Shown: positions 55,252-62,828 of the stretch, piece by piece
Position numbering within the stretch: position 1 is the first letter of the stretch
How the letters are laid out: every line of letters begins with the position of its first letter
Source of the DNA: Marinobacter sp. THAF197a
GTDB taxonomy: Bacteria; Pseudomonadota; Gammaproteobacteria; Pseudomonadales; Oleiphilaceae
Length of the DNA stretch: 64,000 nucleotides
NCBI RefSeq assembly: GCF_009363275.1
Contig: NZ_CP045324.1
Location: forward strand, 1,364,001 to 1,428,000
Reading direction: 5' to 3'
Made by a program: the position numbers and the translations under genes
Notes under the pieces: model-generated
The model's database searches: none
What the model was told of the DNA's origin: nothing
The model's input: only the letters and a program-made list of their open reading frames with translations

Positions 55252-55995
55252 TCAGTCTCCTTGTTGGCCAAAGGCCATATCTTGGCTTTGCAGCCGCTCC
55301 AGTTTCCGAGCCCGGGCGGCATGCACAAAGTGGCTGAAAATCCGCCGGTGGCCGGTGTGATACAGCAGGTATTCCGGATGCCACTGAACCCCCATCAACC
55401 ATTGTTGCCCGGTGTTTTCGATGGCCTGCACGAACAGGTCGTTGTCCAGTGCCGTTACCCTGAGATTCCGCCCCAGGTGTTTAATCGCCTGGCTGTGAAT
55501 ACGGTTCGCGCCAATCAGGGTGCTGTGCATCAGCCGTCCTATACGGCTGTCCTGGACCAGCTGGACCGTTTGAAGGGGGAGCAGCAAAGGGCGGTGGCGG
55601 GTTTTCATTCGCAGCGGGGTCACGTTCTGGCACAACGACCCGCCATGAAAGACATTGATGAACTGGGCCCCACGGCATATACCCAGTACCGGAATGTCTA
55701 TTTCCTCGGCTTGCTCAAGCAGCCTGAAGTCGGTTTCGTCCCGTTTCAGGTCGTATCTCGCGGTCACTTGTGGCTGTTGGCCATAGCGGTTGGGGTGTAC
55801 GTGGGTGCCGCCAGAGAGCACCAGGCCATCGAGCAGGGAGACGTCCGTGCTGGATCCGGGGCGAATGTAGTGCGTGTGGGCGCCATGCAGCCGCAGGCCC
55901 AGATTGATCAGTCTGTGGGCGGTGCTGCGCCGGGCGGGGCCGCTGATGCCAATGGTGATCCCCGGCGATTCTGGTGCTTCTGAGATCTCAGACAT
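55252..55995 (-). CDS. Class I glutamine amidotransferase (peptidase C26, PuuD-like)
   Basis: A 247-residue protein of the gamma-glutamyl hydrolase family. The nucleophile is Cys in GICRGAQFIN; the catalytic His-Glu pair is in GVQWHPEYL near 207. It resembles PuuD, which hydrolyses gamma-glutamyl-GABA. The start at 55995 overlaps the amidoligase stop by eight bases. Amidoligase/C26 pairs are a known predicted system, with one enzyme making and the other breaking amide bonds. Confidence 0.85.
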   Translation of the reverse strand: MSEISEAPESPGITIGISGPARRSTAHRLINLGLRLHGAHTHYIRPGSSTDVSLLDGLVLSGGTHVHPNRYGQQPQVTARYDLKRDETDFRLLEQAEEIDIPVLGICRGAQFINVFHGGSLCQNVTPLRMKTRHRPLLLPLQTVQLVQDSRIGRLMHSTLIGANRIHSQAIKHLGRNLRVTALDNDLFVQAIENTGQQWLMGVQWHPEYLLYHTGHRRIFSHFVHAARARKLERLQSQDMAFGQQGD

Positions 55996-56995
55996 AACCG
56001 CGCTGTTTAAGCCATTGTTCCGTGGTGTCACGCCATGAGCGGGTGAGATTGCGAAAACTGAATGTCTGGGCTTCGCGGAACAGTTCCCTGAGTTCTTTCA
56101 GGTGCTCTGGATGGTTTGCGATCTGCTCCAGTACCACCCAGTCGTTCCAGACCGTGGAAAAATGCCATCGGGGGTTGTCGATATCGCAATCGGGTAACCG
56201 GTAGTGAAGCGTCGGCCGGCTCTTGATTCTGGGGTCGTCCACATAGTCGTGCAACAGCTCTGAATCCAGGTGTGCAAACAGTGGCAGAAGGTCCAGGGCC
56301 TTGTTCCGCGTCGGGTTGAAGTTCAGGTAGTCTTTCATCAGCGAGGCCTGGTCGGGAGCATAATCTTCCGCCATCAGCATGTCCGTGTAACGGCTGCTCC
56401 AGGGCTCGATGTAAGTGGTAAATTTTCGGCTTATGTCAATCTGATGCCGGGATTTGAGCCAGTCATAAAGTGCCGCGAAGGCCTGCAGGTAGGTGACAAT
56501 GGTTGCGGGTTCCAGGTCCGGCAGTTCGGGATTGAGTTGCAGGCCGAAAGCAAAATAAATCGCTTCCCGGCTGCCTTCCGCGCCAAGTTCGCGCAGCTCG
56601 TCTACCAGTTCTTCGATCAGGCCCAGTCTGGAAAAGGGCAGAGGTGGCCCGACAATCTCAAGAGGCACAATGCGTTCTGCGGCAAAATCGATGACATCCA
56701 TGGCGTGGGTGCCCAGCTCGCGGATTGACTCGGGCAGGCGTTCGTCCGCCAGGTCAAGATCCTTCACAGGGTCAGAGTCCAGCTCAATGGTGAAGGTTCC
56801 GGCGTCAATCTCCAGGCGGCTGACATAACGCGACTCCAGCTCCGGGCTGCCCTTGAGCAGGCGGGCGACATGTTCGACCAGTTCATCGTAGCCCAGTCCG
56901 GAGAGTTCAATCTCCACGCCAACTCTACGCTCTTCTCCTTGATGATTACGAAGCCGCTCCGGCATCGCACAACGCTCTGTCGAATTCATTGGCAC
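55988..56995 (-). CDS. Amidoligase family protein (Amidoligase_2)
   Basis: A 335-residue protein with the glutamine-synthetase-like amidoligase fold. RVGVEIELSGL near residue 24 is the hallmark metal/ATP-binding segment. Next are EIDAGTFTIELDSD near 62 and ILPLE-type VPLEIVGPPLPFSRL near 110. FAFGLQLNPELPD and a KDYLNFNPTRNKALDLLPL segment follow. Such enzymes are predicted to form amide bonds on peptides or surface polymers. It heads the operon with a C26 amidotransferase and a SIMPL protein. Confidence 0.85.
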   Translation of the reverse strand: MPMNSTERCAMPERLRNHQGEERRVGVEIELSGLGYDELVEHVARLLKGSPELESRYVSRLEIDAGTFTIELDSDPVKDLDLADERLPESIRELGTHAMDVIDFAAERIVPLEIVGPPLPFSRLGLIEELVDELRELGAEGSREAIYFAFGLQLNPELPDLEPATIVTYLQAFAALYDWLKSRHQIDISRKFTTYIEPWSSRYTDMLMAEDYAPDQASLMKDYLNFNPTRNKALDLLPLFAHLDSELLHDYVDDPRIKSRPTLHYRLPDCDIDNPRWHFSTVWNDWVVLEQIANHPEHLKELRELFREAQTFSFRNLTRSWRDTTEQWLKQRGYV

Positions 56996-57080
56996 CTTGC
57001 ATCCATATAATTCACGGACTTAAACCATAACACACCGATATGCAGCGGCCCGATTACATGACAGAAAATTTCAATCGGGC

Positions 57081-57132
57081 TTTACACTGGATAAAACACT
57101 GTATATAGTCAAATCACTGTATATAAAACCAG
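57081..57132 (+). promoter_or_regulatory. lexA promoter with LexA operator(s)
   Basis: TTTACA (57081-57086), 17-base spacer, TATAGT (57104-57109). A full LexA box, CTGTATATAAAACCAG, at 57117-57132 lies just downstream. A weaker half-box CTGTATATAG overlaps the -10 region from 57099. This is standard autoregulation of lexA. Confidence 0.88.
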
Positions 57133-57155
57133 GATGAAAAACCCGGAGTACATGC

Positions 57156-57764
57156 ATGAAGCTGACCGCGCGACAGTCCCAGGTGCTGGATATCATCCGG
57201 CGGTACGTAGACGAAACCGGTTACCCGCCAACGCGGGCAGAAATCGCTGCCGAACTGGGGTTTCGCTCCGCCAATGCGGCAGAGGAGCACTTGCGGGCCC
57301 TGGCCAGGAAAGGCGCCATCGAAATGGTGCCTGGTGCCAGCCGGGGGATTCGACTGCCGGAAGTGGAGCAGGACCCAGGGTTACCGGTTGTCGGCCAGGT
57401 TGCGGCGGGTAGCCCGATTCTCGCCCAGGAACACATTGAAGAGCACTGTACTTTGCAACCGGAATTTTTCTCGCCATCCGCCGATTACCTGCTCCGGGTG
57501 CGCGGCATGAGCATGAAAGACATTGGCATTCTCGACGGTGATTTGCTCGCAGTACATCGCACTCAGGATGTTCATAACGGGCAGGTGGTTGTGGCCAGGG
57601 TTGGTGAAGAAGTGACGGTAAAGCGGTTTCGCAGGGACGGCTCAAGGGTCTGGTTGATTGCGGAGAACGAAGAGTTCGCCCCGATTGAAATTGATCTGGC
57701 CGAACAGGAGTTGTTTATCGAAGGTCTGGGTGTGGGCGTGATCCGCCGATCAGATTTGCATTGA
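57156..57764 (+). CDS. lexA: SOS repressor LexA
   Basis: A 202-residue repressor. The N-terminal helix-turn-helix (about 28-48, TRAEIAAELGFRSANAAEEHL) binds SOS boxes. The cleavage site is Ala-Gly in QVAAGSP. The catalytic Ser is in RGMSMKD and Lys in TVKRFRRDG. RecA filaments trigger self-cleavage, releasing the SOS genes. An ATG four bases earlier is out of frame. sulA follows after 40 bases. Confidence 0.97.
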   Translation: MKLTARQSQVLDIIRRYVDETGYPPTRAEIAAELGFRSANAAEEHLRALARKGAIEMVPGASRGIRLPEVEQDPGLPVVGQVAAGSPILAQEHIEEHCTLQPEFFSPSADYLLRVRGMSMKDIGILDGDLLAVHRTQDVHNGQVVVARVGEEVTVKRFRRDGSRVWLIAENEEFAPIEIDLAEQELFIEGLGVGVIRRSDLH

Positions 57765-57804
57765 TAACCAGCAATAAGAAACGATTAGCGCAGGTAGGTG
57801 AGCA

Positions 57805-58296
57805 ATGGAACAGTTAAGCTTCACTCAGAATATGGCGTTCCAGCCGGCGGCCATCATGCCCGCCCGCACGGTGTCTACAGGAAAAGCACGGGCCACAGCC
57901 CTTCACTCATCGTCAGACGTCGGTCGGGGAACCAGGGATTTTGGCGGTAACGTGACGGAAATTATTCTTCCTGAAGGCCAGGTAGAGAATGTCCAGTTGC
58001 TGCTCCCTATGCTCACCCAGCTGAACCAGGAGAAGCGCTGGCTGGCCCTGATTGACCCGCCACAGTCCCTGGTTGGCAAGTGGCAGAAAATGCACGGTAT
58101 TGTGGCCAGTGAGTTGCTGGTATTGCGCTCAACCAACGATTACTCCGCACAGCAGCTGGCTGAGCGGGCTTTGAGTGCTGGTACCTGTCATGCGGTGGTG
58201 CTCTGGACTAACAAGCTCGGGCGTTCAGCCTTTGAGTCCCTTCAAAAGGCTTCGGCGCAAGGTAGCAGCCACGGCGTGGTGCTGCGTCATCGGTAA
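57805..58296 (+). CDS. sulA: SulA-like SOS cell division inhibitor
   Basis: A 163-residue SulA-family protein. TEIILPEGQVENVQLLLPMLTQL and EKRWLALIDPPQ are the FtsZ-binding core. It blocks FtsZ polymerisation during DNA damage. As in Pseudomonas it lies directly after lexA and shares its SOS promoter. A GGTGAG site precedes the start. Confidence 0.9.
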   Translation: MEQLSFTQNMAFQPAAIMPARTVSTGKARATALHSSSDVGRGTRDFGGNVTEIILPEGQVENVQLLLPMLTQLNQEKRWLALIDPPQSLVGKWQKMHGIVASELLVLRSTNDYSAQQLAERALSAGTCHAVVLWTNKLGRSAFESLQKASAQGSSHGVVLRHR

Positions 58297-58302
58297 AGGA
58301 GT

Positions 58303-58563
58303 TCAGTGGAGGGTGTATTGGGGCTGGGATTCGGCCAGATCATTGTCGTCATCGTCCCAGTCAATATCGTGTGCGATATTGCCAGCGGCCTCAATCCCTG
58401 CCGCAATCATCGCCTTGGCAACGCTCATGTCGCGGTCTTCCATCATTTCCCTGGCCTCCTGCGAGAAGGAAATGCGCACCAACGGCGCTGCGTCGTCATC
58501 AATGCGGCGCAAGGCGTAGTCGCCATTGGCAAGTTGTACGATTTCAAAAAACGATGGTGACAT
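58303..58563 (-). CDS. Hypothetical protein, 86 residues (Pseudomonas lexA-locus type)
   Basis: A small acidic protein beginning MSPSFFEIVQLANGDYALRR and ending with an aspartate-rich stretch. The start at 58563 follows AAGG; the longer frame is unsupported. It is convergent with sulA. Pseudomonas has a similar-sized gene in this place. Confidence 0.7.
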   Translation of the reverse strand: MSPSFFEIVQLANGDYALRRIDDDAAPLVRISFSQEAREMMEDRDMSVAKAMIAAGIEAAGNIAHDIDWDDDDNDLAESQPQYTLH

Positions 58564-58624
58564 TCGTTCAACCTTTGTCTTGGTGTATTCGATTCGGTGC
58601 GGGAATTTAGCCAACAGGGTGGGG

Positions 58625-59107
58625 CTACCACTCGCTGTGTTGTTCCTCAAGCCGTTTGGCCAGTTCAGTCATGGCCGCCAGAGTCTTTCTGAGTGTTGCG
58701 GCGGAACGGTCCGGGCCCTGTTCGACGGAAACCGCAATGATATTCTCTTCCGTAACATTCTTGCGTGTGGTCGGAGGTTGGCTCAAAGCTGATTCAACCT
58801 GGTCAAGATGGTCCCACCAGCTTCCTGATGTCTCCGCCAGTTCTCTTAAAAGCCGGGTCTCGTGTACCTCGTAAGGAAACAGCGCTTCCAGTTCCGTCAG
58901 TGTCTGTGGTTTTTCGGCCTTATGCTGATGGTATCGGGCAATCATGACCAGCAGCGTTTGCCTTGCCCGCAGCAGGAGCTCGGCGGAGCCCTGAGACAGC
59001 GCTTCCGTTTCCGCAGCGGAGCGCTTGGTGTCCGACTCAAGCCTGGCGAGTAAGGTGTTGGCCAGAAAAAGCTTTTGGGCTACCAGTGAGTACCATTGTG
59101 ATGCCAT
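58625..59107 (-). CDS. DUF6586-like protein
   Basis: A 160-residue helical cytosolic protein (MASQWYSLVAQKLFLANTLL...). I believe it corresponds to the DUF6586 family member near sulA in Pseudomonas. Function unknown. It shares its direction with the 86-residue gene, 61 bases apart. Confidence 0.75.
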   Translation of the reverse strand: MASQWYSLVAQKLFLANTLLARLESDTKRSAAETEALSQGSAELLLRARQTLLVMIARYHQHKAEKPQTLTELEALFPYEVHETRLLRELAETSGSWWDHLDQVESALSQPPTTRKNVTEENIIAVSVEQGPDRSAATLRKTLAAMTELAKRLEEQHSEW

Positions 59108-59329
59108 CTACCACCCGCACTACGTGAGCGTTCAAGAGTCCAATCAGAACAACCGTCAGAGTCTATCATTTTTGCGCGCTAATTTCTCCTCCCCTGGGCT
59201 CCCCGGAATAGCTGCATTTCACAAGAAACTACAAACAATCACTTGAAACGGTCGTTTGAAACTGGCAAAAAGGCGCACAGATTGAACAAGCTTTGATCGT
59301 CTTGTGGTCCATTATTGGAGGTAATGAGG

Positions 59330-60688
59330 ATGCGGAACCGGATAATTGCTGCTATTGCAGCGGCGGTATTGGGGTGTTCAGGTCCTGTCTTGGCAAAGGT
59401 GTCGCCGGCCGAGGCCGAGCGTTTGAAGAATGATCTCACACCAGTGGGTGCAGAACGGGCGGGTAACGAGTCTGGCACTATTCCGGCGTGGACTGGCGGG
59501 TTGGCTTCACCCCCGGCCAATTGGCGCGAAGGCACCGTAGAGATTAATCCGTTCCCGGAAGACGAAGCGCTGTACGTTATTACCCGTGACAATCTGGACC
59601 AGTACCGGGACATACTGTCGGACGGCCACATTCAGATGCTGGAGCAGTACGGCCCGGAATTTTTCATGCCGGTGTACCAGACCCGCCGAACAGCAGCGTT
59701 CCCCGAGCATGTCTACGAGAAGTTTTTCCAGAACGCTCTGACAGCTGAACTCCTGGATAACGGTAACGGTGTTCGAGACACCATCATGACCAGTCCGTTC
59801 CCCATTCCACAGAACGGTCTGGAAGCGATCTGGAACCATATTCTCCGGTACCGGGGTGAGGAACTGTCGTTCCGCAGTGCATCGGCTACGCCGCAGCGGG
59901 ACGGCTCATTCAACCCTGTAGTCAACCAGTACGATTATTTCTTTGCATACAGTCGCCCCGGCGCTGAGCTGGAAGACATCGATAACAAGATTTTCTACCT
60001 GAAAACCGAAACCGTCGCGCCGTCCAGCCTGGCTGGCACCATTACCCTGGTGCATGAAACCCTTGACCAGGTTCGCTCACCGCGGCTGGCATGGCGTTAC
60101 GATTCCGGTTCCCGCCGTTTGCGCCGGTCCCCAAATCTGGCCTATGAGACGGACCTGCCGAACTCTTCGTCTCTGCGTTCTGTCGACCAGAAGGACATGT
60201 ACAACGGTGCCCCCAACCAGTACGACTGGGAACTTAAGGGCAAGCGTGAACTGATCGTTCCCTACAACGCCTACAAACTGCACGATGAAAGTGTTCGGCC
60301 AAATGACGTGATCCGGCCGAACCACATCAATCAGGACCTGACCCGATACGAACTTCACCGGGTGTGGGTGGTCGAGGCCAAGCGACGCACCGGCATCAGC
60401 CACATCTATGATCGCCGTGTTTACTACATTGATGAGGACAGCTGGCAGATTCTGGCCACGGAAGAATATAACGAGGCTGGTGAACTCTGGCGCGTATCCG
60501 AAGCACACAACATTGTCTATTACAGTGTGCCGGTCTTCTGGACCACCATGGAAATGACGTATGATCTGAAAGCACAGCGTTATTACATCGATGGCCTGGA
60601 TAACGGCTACCCGGCCTACAATTTCGAGCCTGGGTATCGGGGCAACGAATTTACCGCTGCCGCCGCCCGCAGGGCCGCGCGCCGGTAG
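59330..60688 (+). CDS. DUF1329 exported protein
   Basis: A 452-residue protein with a signal peptide ending near PVLAKV. The mature domain is DUF1329 (PAWTGGLASPP near 45; QTRRTAAFPEHVYE near 115; IYDRRVYYIDEDSW near 355). The fold is LolA-like, suggesting lipid binding at the periplasm. Members are often adjacent to DUF1302 proteins, but none is here. The start at 59330 is chosen because GGAGG is 8 bases upstream; an ATG at 59324 and TTG at 59315 are less suitable. Confidence 0.88.
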   Translation: MRNRIIAAIAAAVLGCSGPVLAKVSPAEAERLKNDLTPVGAERAGNESGTIPAWTGGLASPPANWREGTVEINPFPEDEALYVITRDNLDQYRDILSDGHIQMLEQYGPEFFMPVYQTRRTAAFPEHVYEKFFQNALTAELLDNGNGVRDTIMTSPFPIPQNGLEAIWNHILRYRGEELSFRSASATPQRDGSFNPVVNQYDYFFAYSRPGAELEDIDNKIFYLKTETVAPSSLAGTITLVHETLDQVRSPRLAWRYDSGSRRLRRSPNLAYETDLPNSSSLRSVDQKDMYNGAPNQYDWELKGKRELIVPYNAYKLHDESVRPNDVIRPNHINQDLTRYELHRVWVVEAKRRTGISHIYDRRVYYIDEDSWQILATEEYNEAGELWRVSEAHNIVYYSVPVFWTTMEMTYDLKAQRYYIDGLDNGYPAYNFEPGYRGNEFTAAAARRAARR

Positions 60689-60777
60689 ACCTCCCCGGGT
60701 GCTGCCTGCTTATGGGCGGCACCCGCCTCAACCAACTGCCAGGCTCCAACATCCCGTCAAAACGTGGAGTACATCGC

Positions 60778-61107
60778 ATGGCAGACCCCCAGGCTCTTCT
60801 TGAAAGTCTTGATCAACTCCGGTCCGAGCTGGACCAGGCCCTTGCCGCCCAGGACTGGGAGTTGCTGGCGGAACTCAACACCCGTGTTAAACCGGCGATT
60901 GAGCCGTTGATGACGGAACTGGAACAGGGGCGTATTGATCCGGCCCTGATCAGGGATCGCCTGGACGCCCTGAACCAGTTTGTGGAAGCGGCAAATCAGG
61001 CGGCGCTCAAGGCCCGGGATGAAGCCCGGGAGTCTCTCAAAGGTGTCAACGAAAACCGCACGGCCGCCCGTGCTTATCAGAACGTCTCAACGAACCGCCA
61101 AAGATAG
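60778..61107 (+). CDS. FliT-like flagellar protein
   Basis: A 109-residue helical protein directly upstream of fleQ. Two helical stretches (about 4-45 and 50-90) match the size and style of FliT chaperones. In Pseudomonas the gene before fleQ is fliT. The start at 60778 follows TGGAG. Sequence similarity alone is weak, so the call depends on position. Confidence 0.65.
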   Translation: MADPQALLESLDQLRSELDQALAAQDWELLAELNTRVKPAIEPLMTELEQGRIDPALIRDRLDALNQFVEAANQAALKARDEARESLKGVNENRTAARAYQNVSTNRQR

Positions 61108-61117
61108 CGTCATAAAA

Positions 61118-61146
61118 TTGACTCCTGAGCTTATACAGTCTTAAAT
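61118..61146 (+). promoter_or_regulatory. Candidate fleQ promoter
   Basis: TTGACT (61118-61123), 17-base spacer, TTAAAT (61141-61146). A sigma-70-like pair, 31 bases before the fleQ start. Confidence 0.5.
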
Positions 61147-61177
61147 ACCGCACAAATTCCCAAAGAGATTCTCGTGA

Positions 61178-62626
61178 ATGTCCAAAAATAACAAAGTGCT
61201 GGTGCTGAGTGAGGATGACTCCAGGCGCAGGGACCTGATCACCATTCTGGAATTTGTCGGCGAAGAGCAGGTGCTGGCCGGTGACGAAGCATTGGCGCTT
61301 TTGGAGAGCGACGACGAGCAGACCAAAGAAAGTATCGGCGTAGCCGTGATCAACGGCGAAGACGCCGCCAGCACCGCGCATGTGCAGAGGGTGTGCAAAC
61401 TGGCCCAGGGGCTGCCGATTCTTCTGGTGGGTGACCCGGACCTCAAGGGCGTGTCGGAAGACGATGCGAACCGCATAATCGCCAGGATGGAATGGCCCCT
61501 GAACTACACCAAGTTTGTGGATTCACTCTACCGGGCCCAGATTTACCACGACCAGTTCAGTCGCAGCAAGGAGCGGGGGCAGCAGCGGGGTGTTCAGTTG
61601 TTCCGCAGTCTGGTGGGCACCAGTCGCAAGGTTCAGCAGGTGCGCCAGTTGATGGAGCAGGTGGCTGATAAAGACGTCAGCGTTCTGATCACCGGTGAAT
61701 CCGGTACCGGCAAGGAAGTGGTCGCCCGTAACCTGCATTATCATTCCTCCCGCCGGGATAAGCCGTTTGTGCCGGTCAACTGCGGCGCCATTCCCGCAGA
61801 GTTGCTGGAGAGCGAGCTGTTCGGGCATGAGAAAGGAGCCTTTACCGGCGCCATTACCGCCCGGGTAGGGCGTTTTGAGTTGGCCGAAGGGGGCACCCTG
61901 TTCCTGGACGAAATCGGGGATATGCCGCTGAACATGCAGGTTAAAATTCTGCGGGTGTTGCAGGAGCGTACCTTTGAGCGTGTGGGCAGTAACCGTACCC
62001 AGTCTGCGGATGTGCGGGTGATTGCCGCCACTCACAAGAATCTCGAAGACATGATTGAATCCGGCGATTTCCGGGAAGACCTCTATTACCGTCTCAATGT
62101 ATTTCCTATTGAAATGCCGGCGCTGCGGGAACGGGTGGAAGACATCCCGTTGCTGATTAATGAGCTGATCTCCCGGATGGAGAAAGAGAAGCGCGGCTCA
62201 CTGCGGATGAACTCCGCTGCCATTATGAGTCTGTGTCGCCATGACTGGCCCGGCAATGTGCGGGAGCTGGCCAACCTGGTTGAGCGCTTGGCCATCATGC
62301 ATCCCTACGGGGTGATTGGTGTGCAGGAGCTGCCCAAGAAGTTTCGCTACGTGGATGACTATGACGAGAACCGCCCAGTGGAGGACACCGGCATGCCATC
62401 GGCCATTCCCGGGCTGGTGGGCCTGGATGCGCCGGCCCTGTTACCGGTGAATGGTATCGATCTCAAGGACTACCTCTCCAATCTGGAGAAGCAGCTTATT
62501 CAGCAGGCGCTTGATGAAGCTGCTGGCGTAGTGGCGCGGGCGGCCGAGAAGCTCAGAATTCGCCGTACCACCCTGGTGGAAAAAGTCCGCAAATATGGCC
62601 TTCGGGAAGAGTCAGACGAAGGTTGA
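61178..62626 (+). CDS. fleQ: Flagellar master regulator FleQ
   Basis: A 482-residue sigma-54 activator with an atypical receiver domain (about 5-120), an AAA+ domain (about 145-380) and a C-terminal Fis-type helix-turn-helix (about 440-475). Walker A is GESGTGKE, the sigma-54 contact loop GAFTGA, and Walker B LFLDEIGDM. The receiver lacks a clear phospho-aspartate, as in Pseudomonas FleQ, which responds to c-di-GMP and FleN. It drives flagellar genes and represses biofilm genes. Confidence 0.95.
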   Translation: MSKNNKVLVLSEDDSRRRDLITILEFVGEEQVLAGDEALALLESDDEQTKESIGVAVINGEDAASTAHVQRVCKLAQGLPILLVGDPDLKGVSEDDANRIIARMEWPLNYTKFVDSLYRAQIYHDQFSRSKERGQQRGVQLFRSLVGTSRKVQQVRQLMEQVADKDVSVLITGESGTGKEVVARNLHYHSSRRDKPFVPVNCGAIPAELLESELFGHEKGAFTGAITARVGRFELAEGGTLFLDEIGDMPLNMQVKILRVLQERTFERVGSNRTQSADVRVIAATHKNLEDMIESGDFREDLYYRLNVFPIEMPALRERVEDIPLLINELISRMEKEKRGSLRMNSAAIMSLCRHDWPGNVRELANLVERLAIMHPYGVIGVQELPKKFRYVDDYDENRPVEDTGMPSAIPGLVGLDAPALLPVNGIDLKDYLSNLEKQLIQQALDEAAGVVARAAEKLRIRRTTLVEKVRKYGLREESDEG

Positions 62627-62638
62627 TCGCTCCCCCTG

Positions 62639-62673
62639 AGCGGCGTCAAAGGTTTGTAACCTTCGGCGCCGCT
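62639..62673 (+). terminator. Hairpin after fleQ
   Basis: Outer stem AGCGGCG/CGCCGCT and inner AAGGTT/AACCTT around TGT, without a T-run. It may attenuate or end fleQ transcription. Confidence 0.4.
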
Positions 62674-62695
62674 TGCATTTCCGACCGACGGAAAC

Positions 62696-62721
62696 TTGTC
62701 GTTTTCCAGTTTGTCGTTTTC
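62696..62721. repeat. Direct repeat TTGTCGTTTTC upstream of fleS
   Basis: Two perfect 11-base copies (62696-62706, 62711-62721), 15 bases apart, 33 bases upstream of the -24 element. Position fits activator contact for a sigma-54 promoter. Confidence 0.6.
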
Positions 62722-62753
62722 TTAACCTTCTAAAAAATATAGCAAAAACCAAG

Positions 62754-62769
62754 TTGGCATGGTGTTGGC
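62754..62769 (+). promoter_or_regulatory. Candidate sigma-54 promoter of fleS
   Basis: TTGGCATGGTGTTGGC has the invariant GG and GC ten bases apart, near consensus TTGGCACG-N4-TTGC. It is 59 bases before the fleS start. Pseudomonas fleSR is activated this way by FleQ. Confidence 0.7.
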
Positions 62770-62828
62770 TTAATCAAACCTGAACGAAAGATCCGTTGGC
62801 CCGGTCGGGGCCCGTCAGGGGGAAGGTT

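Noticed and set aside
57087..57102. A further LexA box between the -35 and -10 of lexA
   Set aside because: It begins CTG but ends TGT rather than CAG and lacks the TATATA core.
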